Shown: positions 23,676 through 32,008 of the stretch, piece by piece
How positions within the stretch are numbered: the stretch's first letter is position 1
Layout: each line of letters starts with the position of its first letter
Origin: Streptomyces sp. Je 1-369
GTDB taxonomy: Bacteria > Actinomycetota > Actinomycetes > Streptomycetales > Streptomycetaceae
DNA: 64,000 nt
Assembly (NCBI RefSeq): GCF_026810505.1
Contig: NZ_CP101750.1
Span: 5,141,501-5,205,500 of the forward strand
Direction of reading: 5' to 3'
The notes under the pieces: generated by a model
What the model was told of the DNA's origin: nothing
What the model saw: only the letters and a program-made list of their open reading frames with translations
Database searches by the model: none
Translations under genes and position numbers: made by a program

Positions 23676-26200
23676 ATGGCGTCGTACTGCCCACACTGCG
23701 GGGCGCCCACCCCCGATGAGGCCCGCTTCTGCATGAAGTGCGGCCGCGAACGCCTTCCTGAGCCGACGACGGAGGAAACTCCGAACCCGGAAGAGGCGGC
23801 CCCACAGCCAGAGAGAACACCTCCCGCACCCCAAACACCCCCCCCACCCACCCCCCCCACCCCCCCCACGCACACCCCCCCCCCCACCCCCCCCCCCCCC
23901 CCTTCGCCACCTTCTTCGCCCGCACCTTCCGCGGCGACTGGGCCGGCTCCATACAGGCCGCGCTCTGGCCCGTCGTCCTACTGCTGGTCGGCGCCGCCGC
24001 GCTCGCGACACCGGCGTACGGCCAGGACGACGACGCCGTCTTCGGCTTCACCGACCGGCTCCGCATCGCCCTCGCACTCCTGCTCCAGTCGGTCGGCGGA
24101 GGCTTCGAGTTCTCGGGCCGCGAGGAGCGCCCGGACTACGGTTCGGGGTCCGGAAGCGACGGCCTGGGCCTGGACACGGGAGGCCTGGACACGGGAGGCC
24201 TCGGCACCGGAGGCCTCGGCACGGGTTCGGACTCCACGGCGACGGCCGTGGAAGGCACCGCCTCCCTGCACCTGGTCCCGCTCACGATGACCGCACTGTG
24301 GCTCGTGGCGCTCTACATCGGCGTACGCGTGCTCCGGACCCGCGTCATCGCCCGGGGCGCGACCCGGCACAGCACCACCGCAGGGCTCGAAGCCGCCGTG
24401 CGCGTCGCGCTGTTGGTGACCGTCGGCGTGCTCGGACTCGCACTCTTCGCGCAGCCCGAGATCGAGGGCGTGGAGCTGTCGTCGTCCCCGGTGCTCGCCG
24501 CGCTGGGCGCGCTCCTGCTCGGACTCGCCGTCTCCAGCGCGGTGTTGCTCCGCGTGGACACGTCGGTCTGGGCGAGGGTGACCGCACGGCCGGGAGCACA
24601 GTCCCTCATCCGGGCGACGGGCACGGCTCTGCGGGCGCTGGTCGTCGTACTCGTACTCTGCTCGGTCGTCGCCTTCATCAGCCTCGCCCAGGTGGACGAC
24701 CTGTCCGAGATCACGGACCTCGACGACTCCGGTGTCTCACCGCTCCTGGTCGCGCTGCTGATCCTGCCGAACCTCGCGGTGACGGCACTCGGCATCGGCT
24801 GGGGAGCGGGCGCGGAGGCCTCGGTGCACGGCAGCAGCTCCATGTACGGGAGCGGGCGCGAGAGCGGGTCGTTCGGGCTCTCCGAACTCGGTGACGTCAC
24901 CAACGACTGGGCGATCGTGGGCGCGTTGGCACTCGGTCTCGTCTGCGCGCTGACGATCGGCGTGCTCGCCGCGCGGCGCTGCGTGGGCCGCGGAGAGCAG
25001 CTCCTCGCCGCGGGCGTCTTCTTCGGCTCCGTCCTGCTGCTCGCCGGGTTCAGCGGCATCGGCGTCGAGGTGTCCGGGCAGGCGTTCGACGGCGGTTCGG
25101 GATTCGGCGGGTCGAGCAGCGGTGGCGGCGGCAGCGTGGAGACGGGCCTGAGCGTGCCGGAGGTCCTCCTGTTCGGCCTGCTGTGGACCATCCCGGCGGT
25201 ACTGCTGGCGCCGTACCTCCTCCAGATGACGGGCGGACACGCCACACCCCCCACGCCGCCCGCGTACGCCCCACTCCCCGCGACACCCCAGACCCCTCCG
25301 ACGGAGACGCCCCAGACGCCTCCCACCCAGACACCCCCGCCCCCGACGAGCAGCCCAGCGCCGACGCCCGCGACCCCGACGGCCCCCACCCAAACGGCCG
25401 CCACCTACAGCCCACCCCCCACGCACCCCACCCACCTGAACCCCCAATCCCACCAACCCCACCAGCCCCTCCACCCCCTCCCCACCAAACCCCGCAACCG
25501 AGCCACGACCTGGGTGGTCACCATCGCCGTGGCCCTGGTCGTCGGAGGCGGCGCGACCGCGGGCGCACTGCTGTGGCGGGACACGGGGGACGACAAGGCG
25601 GGCAACGCGGGCAAGGACAACAAGCCCCCGGCCAGCCGCTCCGAGGACCCGTCCGGCGACCCGGTCAACGGCCCGACCGACAATCCCACCGCCGACCCCA
25701 CCGTCGACCCGACCCCCTCAGCCTCACCCAACCCGGACCCCGAGGGCACCGACCGCGTCACGGACCCCGAGGGCTTCTCCTTCGCCGTGCCCGAAGGGTG
25801 GACCCGCCAGCCCGTCAACCCCGAGCGCCCCGGACAGATCACCTATGCCGGGTCGACGGGACGTGAGGAGTTCCTCGTCGGCGTCGTCGCCGATGCCCCC
25901 TACACCTCGTACGACAATTTCAGGAACATCGAAAAGCACACCAAGACCGCGCCGGACAAGTCGGACTACGACCGCGTCCGGATGGAGGAGAACACCTTCC
26001 AGGGGCGGGACGGGGCGCTCTGGGAGTACACGTACACCGACGAGGGCGGCCGCACGATCCACGCCCTCAACCAGAGTTACGTCGCGGAGAACGGCACGGA
26101 GTACGCGATCCAGCTCTCCTGGCGCGAGGACTTCTGGCCCGCGGGCGAGGGCGCGAAGACGCACACGGCCGCACTCGACACGTGGCGCCTCACGGACTGA
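23676..26200 (+). CDS. zinc-ribbon membrane protein, frame broken at a poly-C tract
   Basis: The gene starts MASYCPHCGAPTPDEARFC, a zinc ribbon with Cys5, Cys8, Cys19 and Cys22, then a Pro-rich linker. At C11-A-C16 (23875-23902) the frame is lost. The continuation is in a different frame, starting TTC at 23903 (FARTFRGDWAGSIQAALW), and runs to 26200. One extra C, or two fewer, would rejoin them. The second part has five or more membrane helices, a long Pro/Thr linker, a further helix (WVVTIAVALVVGGGATAGALLW) and an outside domain. Both halves fit one Streptomyces-type zinc-ribbon membrane protein of unknown function. The break may be a sequencing error, a mutation or slippage. Confidence 0.75.
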
Positions 26201-26220
26201 CCGCCGGGCTCCAAGCTTGC

Positions 26221-26248
26221 TGCAGGCTCGCTAGAGGGCGAGCCTGCA
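26221..26248. terminator. hairpin between convergent genes
   Basis: An 11-bp perfect stem (TGCAGGCTCGC / GCGAGCCTGCA) with loop TAGAGG lies between the zinc-ribbon gene and the acetyltransferase gene. It can end transcription from both sides. No T tract follows. Confidence 0.75.
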
Positions 26249-26268
26249 CCAGCCCTAAAGCTCCAGCC

Positions 26269-26820
26269 CTAAAGCACCAGCCGAAAGCAATGCGAAGTCT
26301 GCCGCGACGACTCGTCACCAGGCACCCGCGGGGGCGTGGTGTACGACTCGCCGAGCTCCATGCCGAGCCGCCGCGCCACCGCGACGGACCGCGCGTTCTC
26401 GGAGGCGATCATCGCCACGACGCTCGGCACCCCCACCGCCCGCAGCCGCTCGACCGTCGCCTCCGCCGCCGCGCTCGCGTACCCCTTTCCCCAGGCCGCG
26501 CGGCCCAGCCGCCAGCCGATCTCGATCTCGCCCACCGGGCCCCAGCTCCTGGGCCAGGGCTGGGCGCCGGTGAAGCCGATCGGCTCGCCGGCCGCGTCGA
26601 GCATGGTCCACAGGCAGTAGCCCAGTTCGGCGTCGTGTCTGCGCTGGCGGGCGGTCAGCTCCTCGTACATGGAGAGCTCCGCCGATGACCCGCCGAAGAA
26701 CTCCATGACCTCGGGGTCGTCGAAGAGCCGGTGCCAGGCAAAGGCGTCCTCGTGGGTGGGGACGCGCAGCTCCACGGCGGGGAGGAGCGGCGCGGGCAGG
26801 GTAGCGGTCTGCTCGGTCAC
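26269..26820 (-). CDS. GNAT-family N-acetyltransferase
   Basis: The protein has 183 residues with a GTG start. The GNAT acetyl-CoA site is seen as IEIGWRLGRAAWGKGYASAAAEA, and the ASENARSVAVARRLGMELGES segment is typical of the RimJ/RimL-type subgroup. It should acetylate a small molecule or a protein N-terminus, but the substrate is not predictable. It is transcribed alone toward the hairpin at 26221 and diverges from the geranylgeranyl-reductase gene. Confidence 0.88.
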   Translation of the reverse strand: MTEQTATLPAPLLPAVELRVPTHEDAFAWHRLFDDPEVMEFFGGSSAELSMYEELTARQRRHDAELGYCLWTMLDAAGEPIGFTGAQPWPRSWGPVGEIEIGWRLGRAAWGKGYASAAAEATVERLRAVGVPSVVAMIASENARSVAVARRLGMELGESYTTPPRVPGDESSRQTSHCFRLVL

Positions 26821-26917
26821 GTGTGGCCCTTCGGCTGGCTGATCAGTACCGCCTCATAGACTGCCCATATCCCGTGCCGGTCGGCACACAGATTTCGAGC
26901 CTTGGGGAGAACCCGCC

Positions 26918-28204
26918 GTGACCGAGCCCCTCTCCGAACACACCGCGGACGTAATTGTCGTCGGCGCCGGCCCCGCCGGTTCGACGACGGCGTACTACCT
27001 GGCGAAGGCCGGTCTCGACGTACTCCTCCTTGAGAAGACCGCGTTTCCGCGGGAAAAGGTCTGCGGTGACGGGCTCACGCCCCGCGCCACCAAGCAGCTG
27101 GTGTCCATGGGAATCGACATCTCCGAAGAGGCGGGCTGGCTGCGGAACAAGGGCCTGCGCATCATCGGCGGCGGCGTACGGCTCCAGTTGGACTGGCCGG
27201 AACTCGCCTCTTACCCGGACTACGGACTCGTACGGAAGCGTGACGACTTCGACGAGCAGCTCGCGCGCCAGGCACAGAAGGCGGGCGCACGCCTGTACGA
27301 GCGGTGCAACGTCGGCGAGCCCGTCATCGACGACCGCACCGGCCGCATCACCGGCGTGCACGCCAAGATGGGCGAGGAGAAGACCCCGGTCACCTTCCAC
27401 GCCCCGCTCGTCGTCGCGGCCGACGGCAACTCCTCGCGGATCTCGCTCGCCATGGGCCTGCACCGCCGCGAGGACCGCCCGATGGGCGTCGCGGTCCGTA
27501 CGTACTTCACCTCGCCCCGCCACGACGACGACTACCTGGAGTCCTGGCTGGAACTGTGGGACCGCCGCGGCCCCGGCGAGGACCGTCTCCTGCCCGGCTA
27601 CGGCTGGGTCTTCGGCATGGGCGACGGCACGTCCAACGTCGGCCTCGGCATCCTCAACTCCTCCAAGTCGTTCCGCGAGCTCGACTGGCGCGAGGTGCTC
27701 AAGGCGTGGTGCGCCTCGATGCCGGAGGACTGGGGCTACACCCCGGAGAACATGACGACGCCGATCCGCGGCGCCGCCCTGCCGATGGCCTTCAACCGTC
27801 AGCCGCACTACACGAAGGGCCTGCTGCTCGTCGGCGACGCGGGCGGCCTGGTGAACCCCTTCAACGGCGAGGGCATCGCGTACGCCATGGAGTCCGGCCA
27901 GATCGCGGCGGACGTCATCGCGCAGGCACACGCGCGTGCCACCCCCGCCCAGCGGGAACTGGCGCTGCAGAACTACCCGAAGACGCTCAAGGAGGTCTAC
28001 GGCGGCTACTACACGCTGGGCCGCGCCTTCGTGAAGCTCATCGGCAACCCGAAGGTCATGAAGATCGCGACCCAGCGCGGCCTGACCCACCCGGTCCTGA
28101 TGAGGTTCACGCTGAAGATGCTGGCGAACCTGACGGACCCGATGGGCGGCGACGCGATGGACCGCATCATCAACGGCCTGAGCAAGGTGGCACCGAAGGC
28201 GTAA
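26918..28204 (+). CDS. geranylgeranyl-reductase-family FAD enzyme (MenJ-like)
   Basis: The protein has 428 residues with a GTG start. A FAD-binding GAGPAG is at residues 16-21 (DVIVVGAGPAGSTTAYYL) and GDAGGLVNPFNGEGIAYAMESG is the second FAD motif. The family hydrogenates isoprenoid chains. Mycobacterial MenJ reduces a double bond of the menaquinone side chain, and Streptomyces menaquinones are partly saturated, so that role is likely here. It lies upstream of nuo and downstream of menG in the same orientation. The last codons and stop are duplicated in a 2 x 20-base repeat. Confidence 0.9.
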   Translation: MTEPLSEHTADVIVVGAGPAGSTTAYYLAKAGLDVLLLEKTAFPREKVCGDGLTPRATKQLVSMGIDISEEAGWLRNKGLRIIGGGVRLQLDWPELASYPDYGLVRKRDDFDEQLARQAQKAGARLYERCNVGEPVIDDRTGRITGVHAKMGEEKTPVTFHAPLVVAADGNSSRISLAMGLHRREDRPMGVAVRTYFTSPRHDDDYLESWLELWDRRGPGEDRLLPGYGWVFGMGDGTSNVGLGILNSSKSFRELDWREVLKAWCASMPEDWGYTPENMTTPIRGAALPMAFNRQPHYTKGLLLVGDAGGLVNPFNGEGIAYAMESGQIAADVIAQAHARATPAQRELALQNYPKTLKEVYGGYYTLGRAFVKLIGNPKVMKIATQRGLTHPVLMRFTLKMLANLTDPMGGDAMDRIINGLSKVAPKA

Positions 28205-28228
28205 CCCTGGCACTTAAGGCGTAACCCC
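28189..28228. repeat. 2 x 20-bp tandem repeat over a stop codon
   Basis: Units start GGCACCGAAGGCGTAACCCT at 28189 and GGCACTTAAGGCGTAACCCC at 28209. The stop TAA of the reductase gene lies in the first unit and a second copy in the other. Confidence 0.8.
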
Positions 28229-28265
28229 AGTGGGCGGTCCGCTCAGTACGGTGCAAAATGGACGC

Positions 28266-28595
28266 ATGATATTTATTGCCGTCAAGTTCACCGTCCGGCC
28301 CGAGCACAGCGACAGCTGGCTGGAGCGGACCGCCGCATTCACCGCCGCCACGCGCGCGGAGCCGGGCAACATCTTCTTCGAGTGGTCCCGCTCGGTGGAG
28401 GACCCGAACCAGTTCGTGCTGCTGGAGGCCTTCGCCGACGGGGACGCGGGCGCCGCGCACGTCAACTCCGACCACTTCAAGGCCGGCCTGGAGACGATGG
28501 GCGAGCTCATCGCGTCCGTGCCGCAGATCGTGAACACCGAGATCGAGGGCAGTGGTTGGTCCGAGATGGCGGAGCTGAAGCCGAAGAACGCGTGA
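28266..28595 (+). CDS. putative quinol monooxygenase (ABM domain)
   Basis: The protein has 109 residues. It fits the antibiotic biosynthesis monooxygenase/YgiN fold: VKFTVRPEHSDSWLERTAAFTAATRAEPGNIFFEWSRS, then FVLLEAFADGDAGAAHVNSDHFK. Such proteins are small dimers that oxidise quinols or aromatic compounds without cofactors. The ATG at 28266 gives the normal family length. Placement between a menaquinone-tailoring enzyme and nuo is suggestive of quinone chemistry, but it may be a stand-alone gene. A strong hairpin follows. Confidence 0.83.
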   Translation: MIFIAVKFTVRPEHSDSWLERTAAFTAATRAEPGNIFFEWSRSVEDPNQFVLLEAFADGDAGAAHVNSDHFKAGLETMGELIASVPQIVNTEIEGSGWSEMAELKPKNA

Positions 28596-28660
28596 CGCGG
28601 ACGCCGACGTACGCGTGAGCCAGACGCCACAGGACGCCTGAGAAGGCGTCTCAGGGCGCG

Positions 28661-28700
28661 CCAAGGGCCGGAACCCCTCCAGGGGGGTTCCGGCCCTTGG
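28661..28700. terminator. strong bidirectional hairpin terminator
   Basis: A perfect 17-bp stem (CCAAGGGCCGGAACCCC and its complement) with loop TCCAGG lies between convergent genes. It should end both the monooxygenase and the NlpC/P60 transcripts. Confidence 0.88.
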
Positions 28701-28719
28701 TCGTAGCTTTAAGGGGCCG

Positions 28720-29538
28720 TCAGAGGACGCGCACGGCACCCGAGGCCGGGTAGCCGGACAGGTCCTGGATGACAACGCCCTTGCCGGGGTTGGCGGCGTC
28801 CAGGTACTGGCCGTTACCGATGTACACACCCACGTGGTACGCGGAACCCTTGCCGCCCCAGTACAGGATGTCGCCGACCTGAAGGTTCGAGGTGCCGACC
28901 TCGGTGCCCATCGTCGACTGGTCCTGCGAGACGCGCGGGAGGTCCACGCCCGCCTGCTTGAACGCGGCCTGCACCAGGCTGGAGCAGTCCCAGGCGTTCG
29001 GGCCCGAGGCACCCATCACGTAGGCGTCGCCGAGCTGGGCCTTCAGGAAGCCGATGACGGCGCCGACGCTGCCGCTGGCCGGAGCCGGGGCGTCAGCGGT
29101 GGTGGAGCTGCCGCCCGCGGACTGCGTGGAGAGCGACGTGCGGTCGGCGGAACGCGAGGCGCGCTCCTCGTCCGCCTTCTTCTTGGCGGCGGCCTCGGCC
29201 TTGCGCTCGGCCTCGGCCTTCTTCTCCGCCTTCGCGAGGTCTTCCTTGGCCTGCTTGGCGGCCTTGGAGGCGGCGGCGTCCTGCTCGGCGCGCGACTCGT
29301 AGGTGTCGGCGGCCTGCTGGGTGGCGTCCGCCGACTGCGCGATCTGAGCGGACAGATCGGTGGAGAGGGTGGGCATCTCGATGGTCTCGGACACCGGCTC
29401 GGCAGCGTTAGCCGTACCGGCCGCCGCGGCCACTGCCAGGGTGCTGAGGACGCCACCGGCAACACCGGCGCGCAGAGCAATCTTCGAGGCGCTGCGACGG
29501 GGCTTCCGGTGGCTGGGTATGTGAGCGGTGTGGGACAT
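28720..29538 (-). CDS. secreted NlpC/P60 cell-wall hydrolase
   Basis: The protein has 272 residues. A signal peptide ends near TANAAE (about residue 46). A coiled-coil, Ala/Lys/Glu-rich region follows (about 55-128). The C-terminal NlpC/P60 domain has Cys185 in NAWDCSSLVQAAF and His235 in SAYHVGVYIGNGQYLDAAN as catalytic residues. Such enzymes cut the stem peptides of peptidoglycan and act in growth, division or spore germination. The ATG at 29538 is chosen because the upstream frame extends into the leader. The gene diverges from nuo over a long regulatory spacer. Confidence 0.93.
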   Translation of the reverse strand: MSHTAHIPSHRKPRRSASKIALRAGVAGGVLSTLAVAAAAGTANAAEPVSETIEMPTLSTDLSAQIAQSADATQQAADTYESRAEQDAAASKAAKQAKEDLAKAEKKAEAERKAEAAAKKKADEERASRSADRTSLSTQSAGGSSTTADAPAPASGSVGAVIGFLKAQLGDAYVMGASGPNAWDCSSLVQAAFKQAGVDLPRVSQDQSTMGTEVGTSNLQVGDILYWGGKGSAYHVGVYIGNGQYLDAANPGKGVVIQDLSGYPASGAVRVL

Positions 29539-29670
29539 GAGAACAACTGCTAGCAGGGACCCACGGTTCCCTTCAAGAAACGTGTGCTGCGCCACAGTTG
29601 CGGATTCTGAGCCTGAATCCCGGGCGTGTCGCTTCTTATTGACGCCGTAACGGGCAATGCGGACAGGGTC

Positions 29671-29686
29671 GATCACGCCTGTGATC
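29671..29686. promoter_or_regulatory. perfect dyad GATCAC-N4-GTGATC
   Basis: A perfect 6-bp inverted repeat with a 4-base spacer, about 130 bases upstream of the NlpC/P60 start codon. It may be an operator. I do not know the protein. Confidence 0.4.
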
Positions 29687-29776
29687 ATGGGTTTTCTGCG
29701 ATACGCCCGAATTGCCCTCGGTCTACCACCCGTTGAGTCCGTTGGCCAAGCCCGGCTTATTCACGGAAGTTGCCCG

Positions 29777-29792
29777 TGTGGCACAGGTCACA
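29777..29792. promoter_or_regulatory. candidate CRP-family site
   Basis: TGTGGCACAGGTCACA matches the general CRP consensus TGTGA-N6-TCACA at nine of ten positions and the Streptomyces Crp form GTG-N6-GNCAC exactly. It is about 240 bases upstream of the NlpC/P60 gene and 560 upstream of nuoA. Confidence 0.4.
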
Positions 29793-29799
29793 GCGTGGG

Positions 29800-29880
29800 C
29801 TCCTGGGGATCTCCCGGAGGCCTGCCGGGGATCTCCCTGAGATCTCGCTGAGACATCCCTGAGATCTCCCGCAGATTTCG
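29800..29880. repeat. cluster of GATCTC direct repeats
   Basis: Four GATCTC-containing units (GGGGATCTCC twice, CTGAGATCTC twice) with degenerate copies such as GCTGAGACATC occur within 80 bases. The unit spacing is irregular (about 10-23 bases). Confidence 0.55.
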
Positions 29881-30173
29881 GCACCGGTAAGAGGGGGTCG
29901 CCGGACCGGTCGCCGGACCCGATTCCTCCGGCGTTCGGTCGCTCGTGAATCCGCGCACGCGTCCACATCCGTCCACACCTCTGCCGCCAAAGTGTGAACG
30001 CGGCTCCTTTACCAAGCGAACCTGCCCAGCGCCAATTTGCTTGCAGAGGCCATCGCTTGATAGTGCGACACGCCTTCGACCAGCGATGACGCGCCGAGAT
30101 GTCACCTCTAGTGATCACTCAGGCGCTTCGCGTACGAAGATCACCGCTCATCCGACTTCATGATCCTTCGTCA

Positions 30174-30222
30174 GGTGGTGGAGATCACAAAGCCGTTGGC
30201 GTACCCCGTGTCGCAGATCACA
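30174..30222. promoter_or_regulatory. two CRP-like half-conserved sites before nuoA
   Basis: GGTGGTGGAGATCACA (30174-30189) and CGTGTCGCAGATCACA (30207-30222) share the form GTG-N6-ATCACA and lie 33 bases apart, three helical turns. Only the right half fits the CRP consensus well. Confidence 0.3.
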
Positions 30223-30234
30223 GACCGCCGGGCA

Positions 30235-30240
30235 TAGGAT
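30235..30240 (+). promoter_or_regulatory. candidate -10 element for nuo
   Basis: TAGGAT fits the Streptomyces vegetative -10 consensus TAGRRT. No good -35 element is spaced from it. The upstream CRP-like site overlaps the -35 position. Confidence 0.35.
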
Positions 30241-30256
30241 GCGGGGCAGTTGGGCT

Positions 30257-30272
30257 TGTGACCTGCTTCACA
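30257..30272. promoter_or_regulatory. Rex operator (ROP) match upstream of nuoA
   Basis: TGTGACCTGCTTCACA compares with the Rex consensus TGTGAA-N4-TTCACA, with one mismatch in the arms. Rex represses respiratory genes, including nuo, in Streptomyces coelicolor when NADH is low. The site lies just downstream of the TAGGAT box, where a bound repressor would block transcription, and 81 bases before the nuoA start. Confidence 0.75.
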
Positions 30273-30353
30273 TGTAAGCGATCTTCGAAGGGGAGCAGGG
30301 CGCGGTCCGACGCAACCGCCAACAGTCAGTGCCGACTGAGAGGAGCGAGGAGC

Positions 30354-30713
30354 GTGAACGCCTATGCGCCCATCCTCGTGCTGGGAGCCCTCGGGGCAGG
30401 CTTTGCGATCTTCTCCGTGGTCATGGCCACGCTTATCGGTCCAAAGCGGTATAACCGCGCAAAGCTAGAGGCCTATGAGTGCGGCATCGAGCCGACGCCG
30501 ACGCCGGCAGGCGGCGGGCGATTCCCCATCAAGTACTACCTGACGGCGATGCTCTTCATCGTCTTCGACATCGAGATCGTCTTCCTCTATCCCTGGGCCG
30601 TCACCTTCGACGCGCTGGGGATTTTCGGGCTCGTGGAGATGCTGCTCTTCGTGCTCACCGTCTTCGTTGCGTACGCGTACGTATGGCGGCGCGGCGGCCT
30701 GGAATGGGACTAA
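30354..30713 (+). CDS. nuoA: NADH-quinone oxidoreductase subunit A
   Basis: The protein has 119 residues from a GTG with an AGGAGCGAGGAGC ribosome site. Three membrane helices and the loop KLEAYECGIEPTPTPAGGGRFPIKYYL, with its conserved cysteine, are typical of NuoA. It is a membrane-arm subunit next to the quinone site and starts the 14-gene nuo operon. A longer open frame extends upstream but overlaps the Rex site, so the short form is correct. Confidence 0.96.
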   Translation: MNAYAPILVLGALGAGFAIFSVVMATLIGPKRYNRAKLEAYECGIEPTPTPAGGGRFPIKYYLTAMLFIVFDIEIVFLYPWAVTFDALGIFGLVEMLLFVLTVFVAYAYVWRRGGLEWD

Positions 30714-30734
30714 GGGTCAGAGGGGTCTAAGAGC

Positions 30735-31289
30735 ATGGGAATCGAAGAGAAGCTGCCGAGCGGGTTTCTGCTGACCACCGTCGAGCAGGCCGCGGGCTGG
30801 ATGCGGAAGTCGTCCGTCTTCCCCGCCACGTTCGGCCTCGCCTGCTGCGCCATCGAGATGATGACGACCGGTGCCGGGCGCTATGACATGGCGCGCTTCG
30901 GCATGGAGGTGTTCCGCGGCTCACCGCGCCAGGCCGACCTGATGATCGTGGCGGGCCGGGTGAGCCAGAAGATGGCGCCGGTGCTCCGCCAGGTCTATGA
31001 CCAGATGCCCAACCCCAAGTGGGTCATCTCCATGGGGGTTTGCGCGTCATCAGGTGGAATGTTCAACAATTACGCGATTGTGCAGGGCGTCGACCACGTT
31101 GTCCCGGTTGACATCTATTTGCCCGGCTGTCCGCCGCGCCCCGAGATGCTGTTGGACGCGATTCTCAAGCTCCATCAGAAGATCCAGAACACCAAGCTCG
31201 GCGTGAACGCGGAAGAAGCCGCCCGTGAGGCGGAGGAGGCGGCCCTCAAGGCGCTCCCCACCATCGAGATGAAGGGGCTGCTGCGGTGA
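30735..31289 (+). CDS. nuoB: NADH-quinone oxidoreductase subunit B
   Basis: The protein has 184 residues. The four ligands of the N2 [4Fe-4S] cluster are visible: Cys37 and Cys38 ([10 protein letters not shown]), Cys103 (MGVCASSGG) and Cys132 (PGCPPRPEM). N2 passes electrons to the quinone. NuoB sits at the junction of the peripheral and membrane arms. The gene lies 21 bases after nuoA and overlaps nuoC by four bases. Confidence 0.98.
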   Translation: MGIEEKLPSGFLLTTVEQAAGWMRKSSVFPATFGLACCAIEMMTTGAGRYDMARFGMEVFRGSPRQADLMIVAGRVSQKMAPVLRQVYDQMPNPKWVISMGVCASSGGMFNNYAIVQGVDHVVPVDIYLPGCPPRPEMLLDAILKLHQKIQNTKLGVNAEEAAREAEEAALKALPTIEMKGLLR

Positions 31290-32008
31290 GCGACGCGCAC
31301 GACGAGCACCTGAACGGCAACGGCGTCCCCGCGCCGCGCGACGAGGCCGGCGAGGTCATCGGCGTACGCAAGGGCATGTTCGGCGCCGACGACGGCGGCG
31401 ACACGTCCGGCTACGGCGGGCTCGTACGGACCATCACCCTGCCCGGCGCCTCCTCGCGCCCCTACGGCGGCTGGTTCGACGAGATCGCGGACGAACTGGA
31501 AGGCGCGCTCGAAGAGCAGGGCCTCGTCCCGGAGAACGCGATCGAGAAGACGGTCGTCGACCGCGGCGAACTCACCTTCCACATCGAGCGCGAGCACCTC
31601 GTCCGCGTGGCCAGGACCCTGCGCGACGACCCGGCCCTGCGCTTCGAGCTCTGCACGGGCGTGAGCGGGGTGCACCTCCCCGGCGACAAGGGCCGCGAGC
31701 TGCACGCCGTCTACCACCTGCGCTCGATCACCCACAACCGGCTGATCCGGCTCGAAGTCGGCGTCCCCGAAGCCGATCCGCACCTGGCCTCGCTGGTCCC
31801 GGTCTACCCGACCAACGACTGGCACGAGCGCGAGGCGTACGACTTCTTCGGCCTCGTCTTCGACGGCCACCCGGCGCTCACGCGGATCATGATGCCGGAC
31901 GACTGGCAGGGCTTCCCGCAGCGCAAGGACTACCCCCTCGGCGGCATCCCCGTCGAATACAAGGGCGCCCAGATCCCGGCTCCGGACCAGCGGAGGTCGT
32001 ACAGCTGA
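31286..32008 (+). CDS. nuoC: NADH-quinone oxidoreductase subunit C
   Basis: The protein has 240 residues and starts with GTG. The conserved 30-kDa subunit motif is seen as [39 protein letters not shown]. The N-terminal 50 residues (up to [16 protein letters not shown]) are a polar extension usual in actinobacteria. NuoC is separate from NuoD here, unlike the fused NuoCD of E. coli. It overlaps nuoB by four bases and nuoD by one, so translation is coupled. Confidence 0.97.
   Translation: MSDAHDEHLNGNGVPAPRDEAGEVIGVRKGMFGADDGGDTSGYGGLVRTITLPGASSRPYGGWFDEIADELEGALEEQGLVPENAIEKTVVDRGELTFHIEREHLVRVARTLRDDPALRFELCTGVSGVHLPGDKGRELHAVYHLRSITHNRLIRLEVGVPEADPHLASLVPVYPTNDWHEREAYDFFGLVFDGHPALTRIMMPDDWQGFPQRKDYPLGGIPVEYKGAQIPAPDQRRSYS

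Larger units (their letters stand above)
29539..30353. other. 815-bp divergent regulatory spacer, nlpC/P60 and nuoA
   Basis: This gene-free region holds a GATCTC repeat cluster (29800-29880), a perfect dyad GATCACGCCTGTGATC at 29671-29686, three CRP-type sites, a TAGGAT -10 box and a Rex-operator match just before nuoA. I looked for a c-di-AMP (ydaO) riboswitch, common upstream of NlpC/P60 genes in Streptomyces, and did not find its conserved core. Confidence 0.6.

Noticed and set aside
29539..29700. c-di-AMP (ydaO) riboswitch in the NlpC/P60 leader
   Set aside because: I searched the minus strand for the conserved core of this riboswitch and found only a weak GGGAACC/GGGTCCC hairpin with a mismatch near 29560.
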